Source of the DNA: Formicarius rufipectus | Taxonomy: Eukaryota; Chordata; Aves; Passeriformes; Formicariidae | NCBI GenBank assembly: GCA_013399695.1 | Contig: VXAU01003159.1 | Span: 248,001 to 312,000, forward strand | DNA: 64,000 nucleotides | Reading direction: 5' to 3' | In this document: positions 38,301-48,900 of the stretch, piece by piece | Numbering within the stretch: the stretch's first letter is position 1 | Layout of the letters: each line of letters opens with the position of its first letter | Made by a program: the position numbers and the translations under genes | Notes under the pieces: model-generated | The model's database searches: none | What the model was told of the DNA's origin: nothing | The model's input: the letters and a program-made list of their open reading frames with translations, nothing else

Positions 38301-41300
38301 TTCCCAGCAATTTGCCTTTAACACTTATTTTAAAAGAAAGAAGTCTCAGCAAAGGTCATTTCCAAATACTGTGAATACGAATCTTCTGCCAACTCTTAAA
38401 AAAAGTAGCAGAAGTAAAAATTACACAGTTCACTTATTTAATAGTACTTCAATTACTGTTTAGCATACCCATGAAAGCTGTAAGCTTCCAAAGTGATCCA
38501 ATAGTACACCAAGTGGCCTATCTTTAACACAAACACACAGCTGCAAATGTGGACTTAGGCAGTGGCGGTCAGCTCTGAGGCCACAAGAGATTTCATTTCA
38601 TTGAAGCAGTAATTAGATAGATATAAATGACAGTAAAAATGAGACTACAGAGTATATTGGCTATTAAAATACAATATTCTTACTGCATGTATATAAAAGG
38701 TTAAATACAAAATGCATCTACCATAGAAATTTCACTGTAAAAAATAGCACCCTGTAGGCACAAAAAGTTAAGAGCTCCCTTTCATTAAGAAGCACAAATG
38801 TTACTTTCCTTTTATAATGTTTCATGAATGCCATTACAAACTCTGACCTACAAGCCCTTCAGTTATGTGATGAAAATGCTACCAGGCCCTGTTTGAAAAG
38901 TGGTTTCAAACGGGGATTTTAAATTAGGGGACAAAACTCAGTACACCCTGCCATAAAACCTAAAGCCTGTTCCCAACTGTTTCCCAGGGGACCTTTCAGA
39001 AGCACAGAAAGCTAAGGCCATGAGCTAGGGGAGTGCTGGCATCTCATTCCATCAGTCCTCCATCCCTTTACCATTACTGGACACAGCCCAATCACAGACC
39101 AGTTTTCTGTCCTCCTGTCTGCCAGTCACAAGCTGGGCAAGAGAATCAGGGAACAGCCTTTAAGCGCTTCTATGAAACACTATGTGGCCAGGGCACAGCT
39201 CTTTTACTGCCTCAACTCCTTTAGTTCCCAACCTCCAAATTTAAGTTCTTTCCTGCAGACATAGCTGGACTATGATTCACATTACAAATACAGTCATCTT
39301 TCTATTATATTTTGTCTTTAAGTGTCTGCAAAGAACCATACAAAATAACCATACACAATTTATAAATGATGCAAGAGCACAGGCTTTATGGAAGGAAAAA
39401 TTAGTCACCACCTAAATGTACCTCTAATTTCTTTTTCAGAGAGACTGGAACATCTTTTCCCATGCATTTCATCAGGTTTTGCAGAATAAAGATGTCTCTG
39501 ATACTTGAAATGCGCTGCTCCACCAGTAACCTGATGAAGAAATACACACAAAACTTTCCTCATTTCAGCAGAAGCAGGTACGTACTCCCGTTCTTCCTCA
39601 CTGATGTACCCCTAAGGTAAAGCTGCAGTTCCTGCTCCTTTCACACGTCCGTTTCTTTGTGATGCTGGCATAACTACAAATGATGTAGGTGCAGCACAGG
39701 TATTTTACACAAGGAAATAATTATATATGCTTTCTTAACATTATCCTGATAGATGAATATTGTTGCTGACACATTAGCAGAAGGGGCACCTGACCAGAAT
39801 GCACACATGACTTTGTAGATGTGAGTCCCATTAAGCGTCAAGGAATTAACACCCTTCTGCAGAAAAAATAATTGCATTTTTTAATCTCAGAATCATCTAT
39901 GTGCAGGAAAGTTCTGAAACTACCAGTAGACTTGGGAATAGGCACTGAACACAATTTGGTGAAAGCAGGGTAAAAACTCATACAGGCAGCGCTGTGGGCT
40001 GCAAGAACAGAAGTGGATATCACAACACAGAGGGATCATAAACACAAGATAAAGAAATTCTGCAATCCTGGCACCTCCTTTATTGCCTCAGAGAGTGGTA
40101 TTGTAATTCTTATGTCTGAACAACCCTTAAATATATCCACACAGCTACGTAATTATGAAGTGTCACTTTCTAAGGCAGTGCATTGGTCTGAAATTCAGCC
40201 CTGCAAACAGGCAAGAGCTCCAGACACCAAGACAGAGAGAGCTCTAGACGTGTCCCTTAGTTTTCACCAACTTTTAAGAACTGTGTACCTGAGCTCCCAG
40301 GGGAACCTGTTTTTTTCACATCCAGCTTCCCAAAGCAGAACCTGATACAGGATCAAAAGTACTAGTCCACAGCAAGCTTTGTGACAGGTTCAGTAAGAGC
40401 AATCTCATGAGAGTGAGCAGATTGGTTAACCACATAAATTGCATTGGCCCAGAAAAATTCACTACAAAGACGTTATTCTGAAAAAGCCCTACACAGAGGG
40501 ACTTGCTGGATGCAACTAGTCTTCATCTTAAGTTTTACTTACTAAATTAAAAGAAAATATTCCCAGGCTGTTAAACAGCATTTTTAATCATGAAAAATAA
40601 AAATACTTCATAAAGTAAGATAGCCTCATTATCTCCTGTCTACATACAGATAAAACAGGAATATATATATATATATGAAGGGACTTGATCAACATCACAA
40701 AAAACCCACACTGGTGGAGCTGCAGACAGAACACAATCCTCTGTGAACCAGACTAGCAACCTATACCACTGGAAGCCCTACTGCTTCAAACTGCAAAGAC
40801 AACGCCAAAAATTACAGTCTAGCACAGCTCTTACTTCATGTGATCATTTAAATCTTAAAAGCAAAGTATGTATTCTACACACAGGCATTCCCTTGATGAC
40901 TTCTAACAGACATGCATTCAAACAACATTTAAATAGGAAGGACATGTGAAAGATGTATTTTTCTCACTGTAATCCAGCTTGAAGAGCGCTCACATTCTTG
41001 TCTTTTTCCATCCCTGCTAAAGTAGTTGCCAAAACTGAGACACATCGGTTATCAAGTTGATTGAGCTTCTCCTGTAAAAGTTTTCACAGTGTCAGATTAC
41101 TTCAAACCAACTCAAGTTTCTGAAAAGAAAAACTGACCACTCTTAATCTGTACCTGACATTTTCTCTTTCCTCTCAAAAGTCAATTCACAAGCTTTAATT
41201 CTGCAGTGAACCCTGCAAGGGCTCACATCAAATTTAGTTGATTTGAAAGGCATAATGATTTTTGAAATTTGTTAAATCTGAAATCAGGTAGTGATTTCAA

Positions 41301-42120
41301 AAATGAAGGAGATTAGAACACATTAACTATGGGAACCCCGTTCCCATGAACCATCCGACTAAGTCAGGGATGTTATAACCCAGTTCTCTTGGATGCTGCA
41401 CAGCCTCCCAGAATTGCCCACACAGCGTCAACCCAAATTTAGAAGGATCTTCACACTTACTTGGCACACTCTCAGCAAAGTCTGGACCAGGAGCGTGTTC
41501 TGGGGCACACCGAGATTCACCATGGCGTGCAGGCTGAACACCAGGTCCCCGCGCATCATCTTGCGGGCGTCCCGCAGGAGCTGCTGGCACAGCATGGTGA
41601 AGGCCGGGTGCTCAAAGATCAGCTGCCTCTCATAGCGCTGCTGCTCCTCTGACAGGTTCTTGAAGAGCCTCCACGCTGTGGTCAAACAGTTTGTGTAGTG
41701 CTTAATGGAAACAGCAGACTCTGCAGCCAAGTCCAGTGCATCGCAAGGACAGGTGCACTTCTGGAGGCTGGTAAAGAACTCGTCACTGTGATCCAAAACA
41801 CGCTTCGCTTTGAAGCTCCCAGAATCATCCAGCTTCTCAGCTTCCAAGGAGCTCTGGGATGCCTGCTCAGCCACCAAAGCCTCTGCACCTGTGCTAAACA
41901 CATCTGTCTTTTGAGATAGAAATCGAAGAGATGATCCATGCAGAGAAGGGAAGAGATTTAAAAATAAATCCCTGAAGTTCACCTTTCCCAAGGGATTCCC
42001 GTACCTGCTAACCCATGAAATGTGTTTTCTTGTTGTGCCTGAAGATTTGGGAGCCAGCACAGTACTGTACCTATGCAGGTATCTAACAGTATTTAAAAAA
42101 TAACTTATTTTATTATTCAT
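32261..42120 (-). CDS. FASTKD2: FAST kinase domain-containing protein 2, whole gene
   Basis: Coding exons in transcript order: 42120-41461, 41071-40968, 39530-39422, 38080-37957, 36940-36801, 36508-36336, 35952-35789, 34808-34587, 34020-33936, 32957-32843, 32377-32261. They total 2013 bases, 670 residues plus stop, with every junction in phase (human is about 710). FASTKD2 acts in mitochondrial RNA granules. It binds 16S rRNA and supports mitoribosome assembly and respiratory-chain translation. The N-terminus (MNNKISYFLNTVRYLHRYST) is basic/aromatic without acids, consistent with a mitochondrial targeting peptide. Expected domains are FAST_1 (about 415-485), FAST_2 (about 495-585) and the C-terminal RAP domain (about 600-655, with HPQGKLAMRKRHLNKLGYHV). 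The start was chosen because the upstream frame has a TAA two codons before the ATG. It shares a divergent promoter with MDH1B. Confidence 0.95.
32843..32957 (-). CDS. FASTKD2: FASTKD2 exon 11: RAP domain
   Basis: Bounded by tttgtag and gtaaga. Encodes LALLFVPLSAFCVGTMHPQG and KLAMRKRHLNKLGYHVIL, the RAP-domain core. Confidence 0.95.
33936..34020 (-). CDS. FASTKD2: FASTKD2 exon 10
   Basis: Bounded by gtttttag and gtgtct. Encodes FEIRMDSDRKKVLPITATDD and HPDSSVQ. FEIRMD matches the human protein. Confidence 0.92.
34587..34808 (-). CDS. FASTKD2: FASTKD2 exon 9: FAST_2 region
   Basis: Bounded by tttttcag and gtatga, 222 bases. Encodes GLYKEQNEVMLHCVKTCMEL at its start and NVQLPYKYHI at its end. 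Confidence 0.93.
35789..35952 (-). CDS. FASTKD2: FASTKD2 exon 8
   Basis: The acceptor gaag at 35953-35956 is unusual but is the only one giving an open phase. The nearby cttcag would produce a stop. Encodes FFETLQSCLNKCLPQISNTE, LLKAVYSLCILGCLPHQALD and ELLQKDSRNELTLS. Donor gtcaga. Confidence 0.9.
36336..36508 (-). CDS. FASTKD2: FASTKD2 exon 7: FAST_1 region
   Basis: Bounded by cttttag and gtaggt. Encodes IVLFLSACETLGFQPSELME, IFAEKVTEDPEFLNLKNLLI and VLRVYSRLNYVPRVQKH. Confidence 0.93.
36801..36940 (-). CDS. FASTKD2: FASTKD2 exon 6
   Basis: Bounded by gttacag and gtgagt. Encodes NVHDAPLRQLILILEACHTL, QYRNVRLFSALADYVNSTAC and LWDKRQ. Confidence 0.94.
37957..38080 (-). CDS. FASTKD2: FASTKD2 exon 5
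   Basis: Bounded by ctttag and gtaaga. Encodes VAVLKEIDHLTFPNAVRVFF, ALVAMNYCSYPILNVCSKKI and Q. Confidence 0.94.
39422..39530 (-). CDS. FASTKD2: FASTKD2 exon 4
   Basis: Bounded by ttcatcag and gtacat. Encodes LLVEQRISSIRDIFILQNLM and KCMGKDVPVSLKKKLE. Confidence 0.94.
40661..40676 (+). repeat. (AT)n microsatellite
   Basis: An uninterrupted AT dinucleotide run in FASTKD2 intron 3. Confidence 0.9.
40677..40742 (+). repeat. Possible MIR-like relic
   Basis: 'gggacttgatcaacatcaca' followed by 'ggtggagctgcagacagaac' keeps the order of the MIR core, with heavy divergence. Confidence 0.35.
40968..41071 (-). CDS. FASTKD2: FASTKD2 exon 3
   Basis: Bounded by ttttacag and gtgaga. Encodes EKLNQLDNRCVSVLATTLAG and MEKDKNVSALQAGL. 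Confidence 0.93.
41461..42120 (-). CDS. FASTKD2: FASTKD2 exon 2, coding part: N-terminus
   Basis: ATG at 42118-42120. The exon's non-coding head extends to an acceptor tttttacag at 42231. Encodes residues 1-220 and ends with SLHAMVNLGVPQNTLLVQTL then LRVCQ before gtaagt, closely matching human. The first 100 residues are poorly conserved, as is usual for this gene. Confidence 0.94.
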
Positions 42121-42230
42121 TTTTGCTTATGCTTCATGAATAGAGTTTTGAAGTGCCAACTCAGAATGAGGGATCCGATGAAACTCTACCGGTGGAAACA
42201 GTTCTGGGGATACTGCATACGACCATTCAT
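42121..42230 (-). other. FASTKD2: FASTKD2 exon 2, 5' UTR part
   Basis: Lies between the acceptor and the start codon. It holds short upstream ORFs, including the end of a 36-codon one that begins in exon 1 and terminates at TAA (42127-42129), in the same frame as and just six bases before the main ATG. Confidence 0.7.
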
Positions 42231-42714
42231 CTGTAAAAACAATTGAAAATTATGGGTTACTGCACTTCGATCTCCTACCGTTTCAATTGCCAAATCTACT
42301 TCAACAGGAGGAGAGAAGATCTGGGAAAAGATCCCTGGAAAATGATTTGCAGAGGGGTTTTTATTCGGTCTCCTACATTTCAAACACCTCGGCACAAGGT
42401 AAACAGCGCGGGGGTCAACTCCTTGCTGCTCTAACCAACCAAGAGCTCTGCCGTGCGGCACACGCGTCTCCCGGCAAGGCTTTGGAGGGTCGCCTTTAGC
42501 TCCGGGCAATAGCATCCCGCCCGCCAGCCTGTCCCTGCCGCCACCCCACGGGAGAGCCCCGTGCCCGCCACAGCCGCGGGCCCCGGCCCGGGAGAGGCCG
42601 TTGAGTTTCGGGAGCTCTTCCTGAAAGAGGAAGGGACGGCGCAAGGGGACAGAGGTCTTTCGGTGGCTCCGCACCGGTTCGGGGCACGCGGGCGCCGCCA
42701 GCATCACCCGGGCA

Positions 42715-42790
42715 GGGTCGGGTCAGATCGGATCGGGTCGGGTCGGGTCGGGTCGGGCAGGGCAGGGCCGGGCCGGGCCGGGCAGGACCA
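42715..42790 (+). repeat. (GGGTC)n / (GGGCC)n tract, G-quadruplex-prone
   Basis: At least five GGG runs separated by two bases (GGGTCGGGTCGGGTC...), then GGGCC/GGGCA units. It sits in FASTKD2 intron 1, with the G-rich strand as FASTKD2 template. Confidence 0.85.
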
Positions 42791-42821
42791 GGCAGGGGGT
42801 GCCGGCGGGCGCCGTCGTTAC

Positions 42822-42841
42822 CTCGCATGCGGCGCCGCCAT
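42822..42841 (-). other. FASTKD2: FASTKD2 exon 1 (non-coding), 3' part
   Basis: A GAG|gtaacg donor follows 42822. Two upstream ATGs (42841 and 42828) lie here. The transcription start cannot be fixed from sequence, so only the certain part is given. Confidence 0.6.
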
Positions 42842-42932
42842 GACAGCGGTGCCGGCCCCCCGCGCGCTCCCGGCGGGCCTCGCGAGACGGACGGCGCGCG
42901 GCGAGGGACAAACGGCCGCGGCGCGCGGGCGC

Positions 42933-42945
42933 GTTGCCGGGCAAC
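42933..42945. promoter_or_regulatory. Palindromic RFX X-box
   Basis: GTTGCCGGGCAAC is a perfect inverted repeat (GTTGCC-G-GGCAAC). It matches the X-box bound by RFX factors, which drive ciliary genes together with FOXJ1. It lies 33 bases before the MDH1B ATG. Confidence 0.75.
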
Positions 42946-42977
42946 AGCGGGGCGGCCGTGAACGGGGCGGCGCGCGC

Positions 42978-42999
42978 ATGGCCAAGTTCGTGGTGGCGG
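42978..42999 (+). CDS. MDH1B: MDH1B exon 1
   Basis: ATG plus MAKFVVA and one base of the next codon, then gtgagg. Very short, as in human. Confidence 0.92.
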
Positions 43000-45900
43000 G
43001 TGAGGGCGGGCACGGGGACATGGGAACACGGGACACGGGGACGAGGGAACATGGGGACATGTCACACAGGACTCGGGAATATGGGAACACGGGGACAAGG
43101 GACACGGAATACGGGAACACGGAACACAGGGACATGGGAACACGGGAGAAGGGGAGATGGGAACACGAGACACGGGAACACGAGACACAGGGACAAGGGA
43201 CACGGGACGTGGGAACACGTACCTCTTACCAGGAGCCGCACCCTGTGTGGGGCAGCCCCGCCCTGCCCTGCGGGTTCCCCTGTCAGACCCTCCGTGCCCC
43301 ACTCAGCGTTCTCCCCTCATCCCCTCAGTGGGGCTTCACCCTCTCTGCTGTTGTGGCCTCCCCGGCCCCTTGAACGGTGTCTGAGGAGACTGTTTCACCT
43401 CCGGAATTACCTTTAATGCTGGCTCGCATTAAACAACGTTTTGCCGTTTAAGCCCTTATCAGTCAGGGTCACAAAGTGATCCATTGTGCTGCTGCTGCTG
43501 CTGTGTTCACAGGTAGGGCAGACTGCCCTTACTACGCCAAAGCAGAGCACCTGGCTGACTATCTCCAGGCTAACCTGCCCAACTTCAGGGTTCACAAGAT
43601 CACTCAGCACCCTGACAAGTGGGAGGTAAGGGATTGTAAGTCAAGTCTGTGGTAGTTGCCTCAGTGCCCTATAAACCACCATCTATAGCATGTGTATTCT
43701 TCTCTTTTGTTAGTGGTTTGATATGTGGGTAGAGATGCTGCAGAAGCAGCTTTGGCTGTGAGAGCCAGCCAGAGGAAAGGTTTGAATGTTTTGAGCAACT
43801 GGCATCACTGTGAGTCTTACCCCAGAAGATAGGCACAAAACATGGGCCAGCCTAAGGGTGTGCTTTGTCAGTAGAAAGTTTTGTGGTTTTGGTTGACTGG
43901 TTCTCTGGGGTGAGGGGTTATGTATACATGGGAGCTCTGCCTGTAAATCTGCTGACTGTGATTACATGTGCCTTCAGAGTTGTTAAGAGCGTTTCTGGTG
44001 TTCCATGTCTTTGAATTAAAATGGAAGTGTGACATTAAGTATCACGTATTTGTTTATAAAGTGGATGGGTCTTTCTGAATATTTATGCTGTAGACAAAAT
44101 ACTGTAGTTTCTAGAAGGATCTAAAAAACTCCAGTCTGACTTCATGAGATATACAATACTGTTATGGTTATTATCTCTTATGTTTTGCTGGACACCTCAG
44201 CCAAATAACTCAAACAGTTAAGTGAAAAGCAATTAACCTCTTCACCTTACTTAACTTCTGCAGCTAAATAATCCTCATATTAGTTGCAGCTTCAGTATCA
44301 CTAAGGCAATTAAGCAAAATCACAACAGTAAAATCAAGCATAAATAAGACCTTTAGGTGAGGTATCACAGGGTGTCACCATGCCGTGCTTTGTGCTATTC
44401 CCCCATTTTGCACACTCTGGTATGTAAGTTGTGAAGCACCTTGTAATTATGTATTGAGAGGAAATAGTAAGAATGTTTACAGTTGTAACATTTAAGTGTT
44501 ATCAGATGTGATAGGTATTAAAATCTTACAGTGGGGATGTTTACATTAGCAGTGGCTTCACGACATTTGTGAAACAAATGGATGGGAACACAGACAGTCT
44601 CCTATCATTTGGAGAGAACTCTTGGACCGTGGAGGGAAGGGTCAGCTTCTGGGAGGACTTCATGATTTTCTGGAATATGCTCAGGTAATGAGCTCCCTTT
44701 AATACTGTAAACCCATGTTTTATAGCATTTGTTCTTCATTCCTCCTTCAAATGTAAAATAAAACTATTGGTTCTAATGTTACCTTGCTGGATGTGGGCTG
44801 CCATTTGGTAAGAGATCATCCATTTTGTTCTTAGAAATACTATGGCATCACTTCAATGATGTTAAGTGAGGAAATGTTAGCTGTTGCTGAGGAGAACCTG
44901 CAGACACATCTTGAAATTGTAAAAGAGAATGAAGAGATTAAAAGTCTTATCAAGCCTATGCACATCTGGATCACCAGGTGAGAGTAAAGAATATGAAGCT
45001 TCGCTCAGCTTCAAAAGAATGCACGTTTTCCTATCACATATAACAGGTGTAGCCATCTCAGTTTATGCATAGAGTCCTGTAATTTGATGATTTGAATGAA
45101 GTTCTGCACCTCTCACTATGAACAATCAGTACATAATTTAGAAATAATTTCTTACTTTGTTACATTTGATCCAGTTTAAGTGAGGGGTGTGAACAGGCAA
45201 CATTTAGACCCCAGCTCAGTTTAGGGAGAAACAAGTATTTACAAAATAAGCTGGAAACTTTGTAGAGCAACTACCTTGCATTAAATGTTGTTGGAAATAT
45301 TTAAGTAGCTAAAGTTTCTTGCAGTTCTGCCTTTAGAACTTTCTGTATTTCTAGTAGTCCTAACAGAGCATCTTAAAATTTTTTTTTCTATAAAGACACC
45401 AATTTTTAAATGACAGCATTGTCTGAAATGTGTAAGATGGAGAAACCTGCAAATGAAAGGATGACCCAACTGTTTTAATTGTTAACCTGGTAAAATGACA
45501 GAAAGAGCAGTAAAAGATCCAAGCTGATGGACTATTTAAATGTGATCAAATATAAAATAAACGCTTTTATGTTTATGTAATGCTTCCAAACAAGCAATGG
45601 TTCATTGTTAACTCTTCTACATACTTCTCTTACCAGTGCATCAGGTCCAATCTGTTATCAGCTGATCCCTCTGTTGGCAAATGGAGAAGTGTTCGGAATG
45701 ACCACAGAAATCAGTATCCATTTGCTTGACACTGACCAGTTTAAGGAAGTTCTTTGCAGTATTGTAATGGAAGCTGAAGACATGGCTTTACCCCTTCTCC
45801 GCAGTATTTCAAAGCACACTGAAATAGCTGAGGCTTTTATTGAAGCTGATATTATCATTGTTCTTGATGATGTTCCCTTAAACCTTGAAGTCCAATCCCT

Positions 45901-48900
45901 TGAGAACTGCGTCAGAGAAGTGAGTGAGATCTGTCAAGTGTATGCTCCCTTGATTGAGAAGAATGCCAAGAGTGAAGTCAGAGTAATTTCATCAGGAAAA
46001 ACTTTTGCAAACCTTAAGGCAACGATGATTATGACATACGGCCCATCCATTAAACCTGAAAATATCATTGCTGTTGCAACATCCTGGGAAAGTGCAGCTA
46101 AAGCCATGCTGGCCAGGAAGCTGAATATGAGCACAGCAGGTGAATATTTATGTAGCGTTTGGGGAACTCACTGCACTTTTGGGAGTACATACTTCATTGC
46201 AGAACACAGTTGAGATGTGCGTGCAGAAATGCAAGCACAGCATTGCACCCACTGAATTGCAAGGGTGTACAGAATGCTAGGGTGTCTTGTTAGCTCTGGG
46301 ATGCAGCCCTGCCATTCTGGTGTGTATTTCATGCTGGAAATATACTAAGAAAGCATGAGTTGTGTTGTAGATTAGGAACTAGGACTTCAAGGTTGCATTT
46401 GCGGTCTGTAGTGTGTTGCTATTTTGGAGACACACAAACTAGCTGTGAATAAACCTGACAACATAGTGCTGTGCAGATAATGAGAGTAAAGTAGAACTGT
46501 GTTGTAGTACTATTTTGGGGTTAATTAATGTTCTTTCTCGGGTTGTTATAGCTTGGTTGTATTTGCACAGCTCTGCACTGCATAGCAAAGGTATGCTCTA
46601 ACATTCTGCTTACCGTCAGGATTCTTTCGGTGTTGAGGGAGTAAAACTAGCCATTCATGACAAGTCTAGGTATTTTGGATCCTAATAAAGTAGAAAAGTA
46701 AGTTAATAAGCTGAATAGCCTATCAGCAGGTTATTTGAGAAAATCCTTTTGCATCACAGAAGGTAGGTTTTATTTTTTAATGACTTTTTTATTGTTTCTG
46801 TATTTGTATTTACAGGATTTTAAAATGAACATTGCCGTATGTTTGCAATATGATTTGTTTTGATTTTTAAGAGCAAAGTGTTTACTAGTTTTTGTTTATT
46901 ATTTGCAATAACATGATACAAATTAAAGTTTCTTTTTCAGCTTGTGATGAGGTTTCCTATATTATGGATAACTTGTTTGCATTTTTCAGATCAAATAATT
47001 TTTGTTAGCAAGGCAGAGCACTGAACTGAAGAATAATGCGTTGCAAAGGGGATTTCTGAAGGTCCGCTAGTCCAGTGTACATTGTGAAAATATTTCTCCT
47101 TTTGTTAATGTATATATTTTCCTCTGTTACAGGAGTTAAAGATGTGGTTGTTTGGGGCAATATTACAGGCTCTAACTACATTGATTTGTCACATGCAAAA
47201 CTTTATGGATATGACTCTGCTATTTGTGGCCCAGCTAATTTTCAACGTCCGTTGTTGAATATGATTTATGATAGGTACCGTACAGATTTATTTCTTTAAA
47301 GTAAAACTACATAACTAAATTAATCCATATCTATTTGAACTGGGTGATAATACATCAGGAAAGGTTTTTGTTTCCAAGAGAGGTTTTTGTTTCCAAGACT
47401 TATCTTTGCTGATTAGTGCTGTACATAATGAGAAATGCGAGTTGAGGTACTCAATCCACGAAAGAAATTGAGTAGTTCCTAGTACTGTACATAGTTCTGA
47501 CTCTCCTGCCAACTTGGTTAATAACTGCATTTTCCTTCATTTTAAGTGGATTTCTCTTCTGTTGTATCATGAGCAGTTTATAAGAAGTAATGAAAGGCCA
47601 GATAGTGACTTAGATGTCTGGTATGCGTGAAGAGACTTTGAAATAGTACTAAACAGATATCCATACCTGAATTACATGGAACATACAGCCTGAGCACACT
47701 AATGTTGTCTGTTTCCCAAAACAGATAATTTGTTAATGTATTTGAAAAGGATACCTGGCAGAGTCAGATAGCTTCTTGTGCAAAGACCAGTAGTAGAGAA
47801 AGGATGGGTGCAGCGAGAGTGCAACAGGTATGAGATGCACCCAGGCCTAGCTATATGGAGCTCCTGCTCTGGTGTAAATCTGACATTTACTGGGGAGCAG
47901 ACACTTTGTGCTGTGCTCATACTGAGCCTTGCACAGGGGGAGTATGGCTCATGGCTGGGTTCTTACATAAAACAGTAATATGTATAAATTACAATAATAA
48001 CAGAGGTTATGACTTGAGTAAATGGCCTAACTTTCATAGTAAAGTGGTGTTTGTCATTACCTTTTGAGCTACTTTTTGTTAGACCTTTTCTTTTCACTGA
48101 CTGTAAATGCTTTGCCTTCAGCAGTGAAGTTTGAGTAAGTTTTGACTATTTTCTTTCCTCAGGTTTAATTCTTTTTTTCTCTAGGAAACTACCTTCCTGC
48201 GATCACCTTAGTTTTTTAATCCCTTTTTTCCCTCCTATTTTGTTGGTAGGGAATGGATCCATTCAGAAATTCTGTCTGCATGGAGTTCACTGAGTTCCCG
48301 AGTCGGTCATTGCACAGGAATGTTACCTGCTCACGCAGTAGCCACTGTCCTGCAATACTGGCATCACGGCTCTCCTCCTGGGGAGATCATTTCTGTGGGA
48401 GTACTTAGTGAAGGTAAACCTGGTTTTGCTTCATATGTTCTCTTGTAGCTTTGCTCTACATATAATACCTTTCCCCTATCTATAACATGATTCTTTAGTC
48501 AATATTTTTAATTTAACAAAGACTTGTAAAACAAATTGTGTGAGTCTGAGAGTTTGTTTCATCACAAGAACTTCCAAATTTAAGTAATTTTGCTCTCCAG
48601 GACTTGTGATTTGATACTCACTTACTAGAAGCATCTCTTAGGTTAATCTTATCTTTTTGCAGATTGTCTCTTAGTCTTTTCGCTTAAATGCTTTTCTGAT
48701 GTATGTGTTTTGCTCAAGAACTCTTCCTACATCTTAGGACCTAAGATAGAAAAGCATGTTCTTGTTGTTTAATGATGTGGACCAATAAATAGAATATTTC
48801 ACAACAGCCATTTAACTCTTTTATGAAATAAATAATTTTCCCCCCCTTTATAAGATGTACAATTGTACAAGGGCTAATGGTTTTCAACTGAAGGAGGGTT

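Larger units (their letters stand above)
42480..43020. promoter_or_regulatory. CpG-rich divergent promoter of FASTKD2 and MDH1B
   Basis: GC- and CpG-rich island with FASTKD2 exon 1 leaving on the minus strand (donor after 42822) and the MDH1B start codon at 42978 on the plus strand. There is no TATA box. The first ATGs of the two transcripts are about 140 bases apart, so the promoter must be shared. Confidence 0.8.

Noticed and set aside
41393..41652. Plus-strand frames opposite FASTKD2 exon 2
   Set aside because: Shadow frames of a well supported coding exon.
42496..43373. Long overlapping frames of about 270 codons on both strands across the CpG island and minisatellite
   Set aside because: Explained by GC-rich, stop-poor DNA and by the 7-10 bp repeats. 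The translations are repeat artefacts (GTRD/GNMGT-type and PVSRVPVS-type).
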